Program-made: the position numbers and the translations under genes | Notes under the pieces: generated by a model | What the model saw: only the letters and a program-made list of their open reading frames with translations | What the model was told of the DNA's origin: nothing | The model's database searches: none | Assembly (NCBI GenBank): GCA_903820735.1 | Contig: CAIJIZ010000674.1 | Location: 1-32,081 of the forward strand | Reading direction: 5' to 3' | DNA: 32,081 nt | Source: an uncultured Pirellula sp. | GTDB lineage: Bacteria > Planctomycetota > Planctomycetia > Pirellulales > Pirellulaceae | Part shown: positions 27,960-32,081 of the stretch, one piece after another | Numbering within the stretch: position 1 is the stretch's first letter | Layout: the number at the start of each line of letters is the position of its first letter

Positions 27960-28706
27960 TCACGGAGTCACTGGTGCAGTTTGTACTGCCGCCCCTGACT
28001 CAGACTCGTCGACCGGTATAGCAGAAGAGGGGTTCTCCGAGAGCATGTATCCCCGCCCTCGAATCGTATGTACCAAAGGATTTGGAAATCCCTTATCTAC
28101 TTTGCTTCGCAAACGATTGATATGAACTTCGATGACATTCGTTTCGCTCTCCCAATCGCTCTCCCAAAGCTGATGATAAAGCATCTTTCTGGAAAGAACT
28201 TGGTTCTCGCGTCGAATGAAAAGCTCCAGCAACGAGATTTCGGTCGGAGAAAGCTTCAGTTCCTTACCATCCCGAAACGCTCTTCGCGTAGTCAATTCCA
28301 ATCGCAATGGGCCAAAGCTCAATATCGGGCCTTCTTGCCTCTGACTTCGCCTCACCAACGCAACGATGCGAGCGTACAGCTCTTTGATTTCAAAAGGCTT
28401 GACCAAGTAGTCATCGGCACCGGCAAGCAATCCTTTGACTCGCTGCTCGGTGGTGCCCAAGGCACTGATGATGATGATCGGTGTCTGATCGCGATGCGAT
28501 CGCACGGTGCGCAATACATCAAGCCCAGACTCCCCGGCCAACATCAAGTCGAGAATAAGCGTATCGGGACGCTGCGTCCGCATCGCTTCCAAAGCCTCTG
28601 AAACACTCGAAACACCGACCGTGATGATTCCTTCATCGGACAACCCCTCCCGGATCGCATCGGCCAATACGGGATCATCTTCGACTAAAAGGACTTTTGT
28701 CGCCAT
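27960..28706 (-). CDS. OmpR/PhoB-family response regulator
   Basis: KVLLVEDDPVLADAIREGL; LILDLMLAGESGLDVL; winged helix LSPTEISLLELFIRRENQVLSRKMLYHQLW...NVIEVHINRLRSKVDKG. Confidence 0.95.
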   Translation of the reverse strand: MATKVLLVEDDPVLADAIREGLSDEGIITVGVSSVSEALEAMRTQRPDTLILDLMLAGESGLDVLRTVRSHRDQTPIIIISALGTTEQRVKGLLAGADDYLVKPFEIKELYARIVALVRRSQRQEGPILSFGPLRLELTTRRAFRDGKELKLSPTEISLLELFIRRENQVLSRKMLYHQLWESDWESETNVIEVHINRLRSKVDKGFPNPLVHTIRGRGYMLSENPSSAIPVDESESGAAVQTAPVTP

Positions 28707-28803
28707 GCTTTTCTCAGTTAATCTACGTGGAATCGATTTATCGGTACTGCTTGGCGAAAACAGGTTCTGGTATACGACTGATTGCTACCAACCAAAAACG
28801 GAA

Positions 28804-30033
28804 CTAGGTCTTCACCCGACTCTGCAACAATGCTGCTGCATAACCAAGCACATCACCTCGCTCCTTCGCATGGTCCATCATCGGTTGAAACTCTCCAGAA
28901 ATACTCGCGAGCTCGATCAGCGAAGGGGCAATTCCAAATGGTCGCATGCCCTCTGGCATCGCTCGCATGAGAAACTTCGATGCCTCCGACGCTCGCCCAA
29001 CTCTGGCTAGCAAGTCTGCATACGTTTCAATTCCAATCGTTCCATGCTCCTGGCTGTCAAGCGACTCGGCCTTCTGCCGAAACAACCGCAATGCGGCTTC
29101 GACATTCTCCCCCAACAACGCTCGAAACCAAGCAAGACTCATTGGATAAAGGTCTGCAAAAGGTTCCTCGCTGCTGTATTGGTACTGAGCATGAAGCTGC
29201 CTGCCATACTCGGCTAAATCAGCTGCAAGCCGCAAAGTATCGGAGTTATCCAATACCCTCGCAAAACGTACCGTGGAAGCTAAGTGAGTCGTGTCCAAGT
29301 GGTAGGTCCCATCGCGAAGCAATCCGGGCATGATTCCAAGCCAATCGACGATGCGACCCGTATCCAATCCTTGAACCTCCGGCTTGCGCCGTCGCACATC
29401 GGCAACGAGATTAGCCAAAAGTTCTTGATGGACGTGCCTTACCAATGCCCCCACCGCCGCCTGCTGATCCGCTCGACCGCGCATCGCGACCACCGAATCC
29501 AACATTGTGATGGTATTGCATGTCCCCCGCATTCGCAGAGACAAATCCGTTCCTCGCCCAACATCGATCCCCTCATGGACATACAAGTTCAAAAGCAAGT
29601 CGAGATTCTCTTGCGTCGGCTCAATGCCCTCCATGGCTTGCGCCGCGAAAGCATCGTCACCCACCGCCCGAAGATACATCCAGCCTTCTTGCAACCGGCC
29701 AGAACGCATCAACCCCGAACCAACTTCGCGACAAGCATCCAACAGACGCTTGTCCAACTCGTCTTGTACTTGCGGATCAAGCTTGGACGACTCCGAACGT
29801 TCATTGTCCCCACCCTGTAGGCCGGGTACATGCACCGGAGGCAAACCTAATTCAATGCGATGCAACATCTTCCTTGCTTCAAACAACTCCGGATACCGCT
29901 CCTCACTCCGCATCGTTTCGACAAGAGCTCGCGCAGCCTCTTCGGCTCCCCGCTCCTGGGATAACTTCAACAGCATGGTGAACGTATCGTTATATTGCGA
30001 TTCGGTTAAGTTTTGCATTGCGTTTTTCGCCAA
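28804..30033 (-). CDS. Conserved hypothetical protein, probably helical/TPR-like
   Basis: 409-aa frame with consistent codon use; helical repeats such as DLLLNLYVHEGIDVG and ETYADLLARVGRASEASKFLMRAM. Start is TTG 30033 or ATG 30018; the gap to the U32 stop is 8 nt. Confidence 0.7.
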   Translation of the reverse strand: MAKNAMQNLTESQYNDTFTMLLKLSQERGAEEAARALVETMRSEERYPELFEARKMLHRIELGLPPVHVPGLQGGDNERSESSKLDPQVQDELDKRLLDACREVGSGLMRSGRLQEGWMYLRAVGDDAFAAQAMEGIEPTQENLDLLLNLYVHEGIDVGRGTDLSLRMRGTCNTITMLDSVVAMRGRADQQAAVGALVRHVHQELLANLVADVRRRKPEVQGLDTGRIVDWLGIMPGLLRDGTYHLDTTHLASTVRFARVLDNSDTLRLAADLAEYGRQLHAQYQYSSEEPFADLYPMSLAWFRALLGENVEAALRLFRQKAESLDSQEHGTIGIETYADLLARVGRASEASKFLMRAMPEGMRPFGIAPSLIELASISGEFQPMMDHAKERGDVLGYAAALLQSRVKT

Positions 30034-30041
30034 CCTTTAAA

Positions 30042-32081
30042 CTACAAAATTGCCAAAGGGTTTCGCGGATGTTCCAAAGTTCCTCGAGTTACCCCCACCC
30101 TATTCTCTGCCCGCAAGCTCCGCCAGACACTCGAACCCTCTGTTTTCCCAGCAATTAACTGGGAATACAGGGTCCAAAGCCGCTCAAGCTCCTGTTCGGG
30201 GGCGTCCCGAAGAATTTCTATCCGAAATCTTCTTACACCCCTCTCCAGCAAGGCTGGTACTACCTCCGCCCCACTCTGAGCATTCCCGTTGTACAACGTA
30301 TTACGACATCCAACGTCGGCATGAAGCACATGTTCGACCCCAATGCGATCCCGAAGCTTCACGTCGTGTACGTCACAAGGTCGCCCGCAATTAGATTTGT
30401 TTGTCCCAGGCGATAGCACCGTGCAAAAAACACAATGCTCCATATGGAACATCGGCATATGCTGGTGGATCACCACCTCTAATGCTTCCGCCCGCACCGC
30501 AGCTACCAATTCAAGCAACTGATCTCGATTCAGATCATACGAAGCGGTCACGCTGCCGGCCCCAGCCTCCATCAACCACTGCGCTGTCAGTGGGTTGGTG
30601 ACATTCAAAGAGAAATCGCAATCTGCACGAATCCCCCTATCGACCGCATATCGCAACGCCGCCAGATTGCGCACAAGCCATCCGTCCGCAGGATGCTTTT
30701 CCAAAGCCCGAAACAACCCTGCCTCGCCCGCCTTGAGAATCCGCAGCGTTGCTAGGTAAATCCTCGCCCCATGTTCATGCGCTCGCTCTACCGCTAACCG
30801 GTACTCTCGAATGTCATGAAATTCGACCGCTAACTCCTTCGCTCCCGCCTTAAGCATACACTCAAGCTGCTTGAGTGTACGGCACAGAACTCGCAACTGC
30901 GGTCCCTTCGGCTCAACAACACCCTGTACTTCCACAACATCCTTCGAATCTACCGCACTGCGATGCCCAGTGACTTGGACATCCGCAAGCATCCTTGCCG
31001 CAACGCCGTCGGGACGAATTGTCCGCTCTGGGATGCTTTGCCTTAAACCATCAACCTGCTGAACAAGCTGCTTGCGCAACTCACCAAGCACCGAGAGCGG
31101 TATCATCGGTTCGCCGATGATCTGAATATCAACCGCACCAATCGCATACGGGGTATTCCCCAATCGTCCTAGCTGCTGCTCGATCGCTTCGACACTCACG
31201 GGATGTTTCTGCGCTCGCTCCGGCACGTGATCACTCGTTACGCTGATCTGAAAATCTTGCTGAGAGATTCCCTCGCGCTGCTCACTCCAAACAACCTGAA
31301 ACTCCAAGGGTTCGCCAACTTGAACGCGGCCCGAGATATTCAACCGAAGCTTGCGCAGAAAACGCTCGGAAGCAAAAGTCTGCCGCCATGCTTTCGTCTG
31401 CTTCGGCGCATCTGTTTGCCATATCGATTGCCCCTCATATAACTCTGCGTCGCGAATCAACCCTCGCTGAAACTCCAATTCGACCCGACCACTGACGGCT
31501 TGCTCGGCAGGCCTATGATTGACGAGAATCTGAAAAATCCGCCCGCCAACCTCCGTCCCCGCCGCTCGATCTCCCTCGAATACGAGCCCGTCTCCTTTGC
31601 TCAACGGTGCATCTAAATCGACCACCACCCGATCACCCTTCTTGCGCACCAACCGACCTACCAACACACCTCGCTTGGAACTGCTGCGACCAGGCACCAA
31701 CCGCTTGTGATTGCATCCTTCCAGCCATCCCGGTGAAAATCCTCTCGAGAAACTCAACTCCATCTCGCGCTGGGTTTCAACCGTGAAACGCTTTCGCTCT
31801 CCGAGCATCGCGGCATCGATCGCTTGGCGATAATGATGAACGATGTTTGCGACGTATTCCGGTGACTTCAACCTTCCTTCTATCTTCAATGAAGCAACCC
31901 CAGCATCGATCAAGTCAGGGATGCATTCATAGGCTGCCAAGTCCTGCGGTGAGAGCAGATACTTCACATCACCTAGGTCGACGTCTATGCCGTCGCTGAT
32001 CAACTGATAATCTAACCGACAAGCTTGCGCACACTGCCCCCGGTTCGCAGAACGCCCCCCGAGAGACTCACTGGTAAGGCA
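30042..32081 (-). CDS. U32-family peptidase, 5' truncated by the right window edge
   Basis: The frame continues upstream of the ORF-track start: LTSESLGGRSANRGQCAQACRLDYQLISDG... The U32 signature GQCAQACR is followed by SLKIEGRLKSPEYVANIVHHYRQAID; HCVFCTVLSPGTNKSNCGRPCD. Confidence 0.92.
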   Translation of the reverse strand, partial: CLTSESLGGRSANRGQCAQACRLDYQLISDGIDVDLGDVKYLLSPQDLAAYECIPDLIDAGVASLKIEGRLKSPEYVANIVHHYRQAIDAAMLGERKRFTVETQREMELSFSRGFSPGWLEGCNHKRLVPGRSSSKRGVLVGRLVRKKGDRVVVDLDAPLSKGDGLVFEGDRAAGTEVGGRIFQILVNHRPAEQAVSGRVELEFQRGLIRDAELYEGQSIWQTDAPKQTKAWRQTFASERFLRKLRLNISGRVQVGEPLEFQVVWSEQREGISQQDFQISVTSDHVPERAQKHPVSVEAIEQQLGRLGNTPYAIGAVDIQIIGEPMIPLSVLGELRKQLVQQVDGLRQSIPERTIRPDGVAARMLADVQVTGHRSAVDSKDVVEVQGVVEPKGPQLRVLCRTLKQLECMLKAGAKELAVEFHDIREYRLAVERAHEHGARIYLATLRILKAGEAGLFRALEKHPADGWLVRNLAALRYAVDRGIRADCDFSLNVTNPLTAQWLMEAGAGSVTASYDLNRDQLLELVAAVRAEALEVVIHQHMPMFHMEHCVFCTVLSPGTNKSNCGRPCDVHDVKLRDRIGVEHVLHADVGCRNTLYNGNAQSGAEVVPALLERGVRRFRIEILRDAPEQELERLWTLYSQLIAGKTEGSSVWRSLRAENRVGVTRGTLEHPRNPLAIL

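Noticed and set aside
28144-28167. Perfect 12-bp duplication tcgctctcccaa x2 inside the response regulator
   Set aside because: It encodes WESDWESE in a loop whose length matches other OmpR-family proteins, so it may be chance within a conserved-length region; left out of the boundary-repeat count.
1-32081. Mobile element, prophage or defence island
   Set aside because: No transposase, integrase, phage structural gene, restriction or toxin-antitoxin gene was recognised on either strand.

Overview
The window looks like a chromosomal segment from a planctomycete. The markers are a DUF1559 pseudopilin-like protein, a PSCyt1/DUF1549/DUF1553 protein, a DUF4332 protein and a moderate GC content. 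Most of it is housekeeping or accessory metabolism: a NagB-like/PIG-L fusion cut by the left edge, a rhodanese, an alkaline phosphatase, a CopA-type P1B-ATPase, an M28 peptidase, an isoaspartyl peptidase/asparaginase, a COG1821/MfnD-like ATP-grasp, two overlapping glycosyltransferase genes, a ThuA protein, an MFS transporter, an OmpR-type response regulator with its histidine kinase, a TPR-like hypothetical and a U32 peptidase cut by the right edge. Two small regulators, FlgM and CsrA, are present but unlinked. The points most worth a second look are: (i) a YhaN/SbcC-like protein whose Walker A and B motifs look degraded, fused to two DUF4332 helix-hairpin-helix modules; (ii) a CsrA with a roughly 115-residue low-complexity tail and a long leader; (iii) a tract at 8.63-9.03 kb dense in inverted repeats, overlapping a doubtful PilZ-like ORF and ending in a terminator-like stem plus T8; (iv) a recurrent pattern of 12-16 bp tandem micro-duplications at gene edges, two of which duplicate a stop codon. 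No tRNA, rRNA, CRISPR array or transposon was recognised. All calls come from reading the sequence; no search was run.
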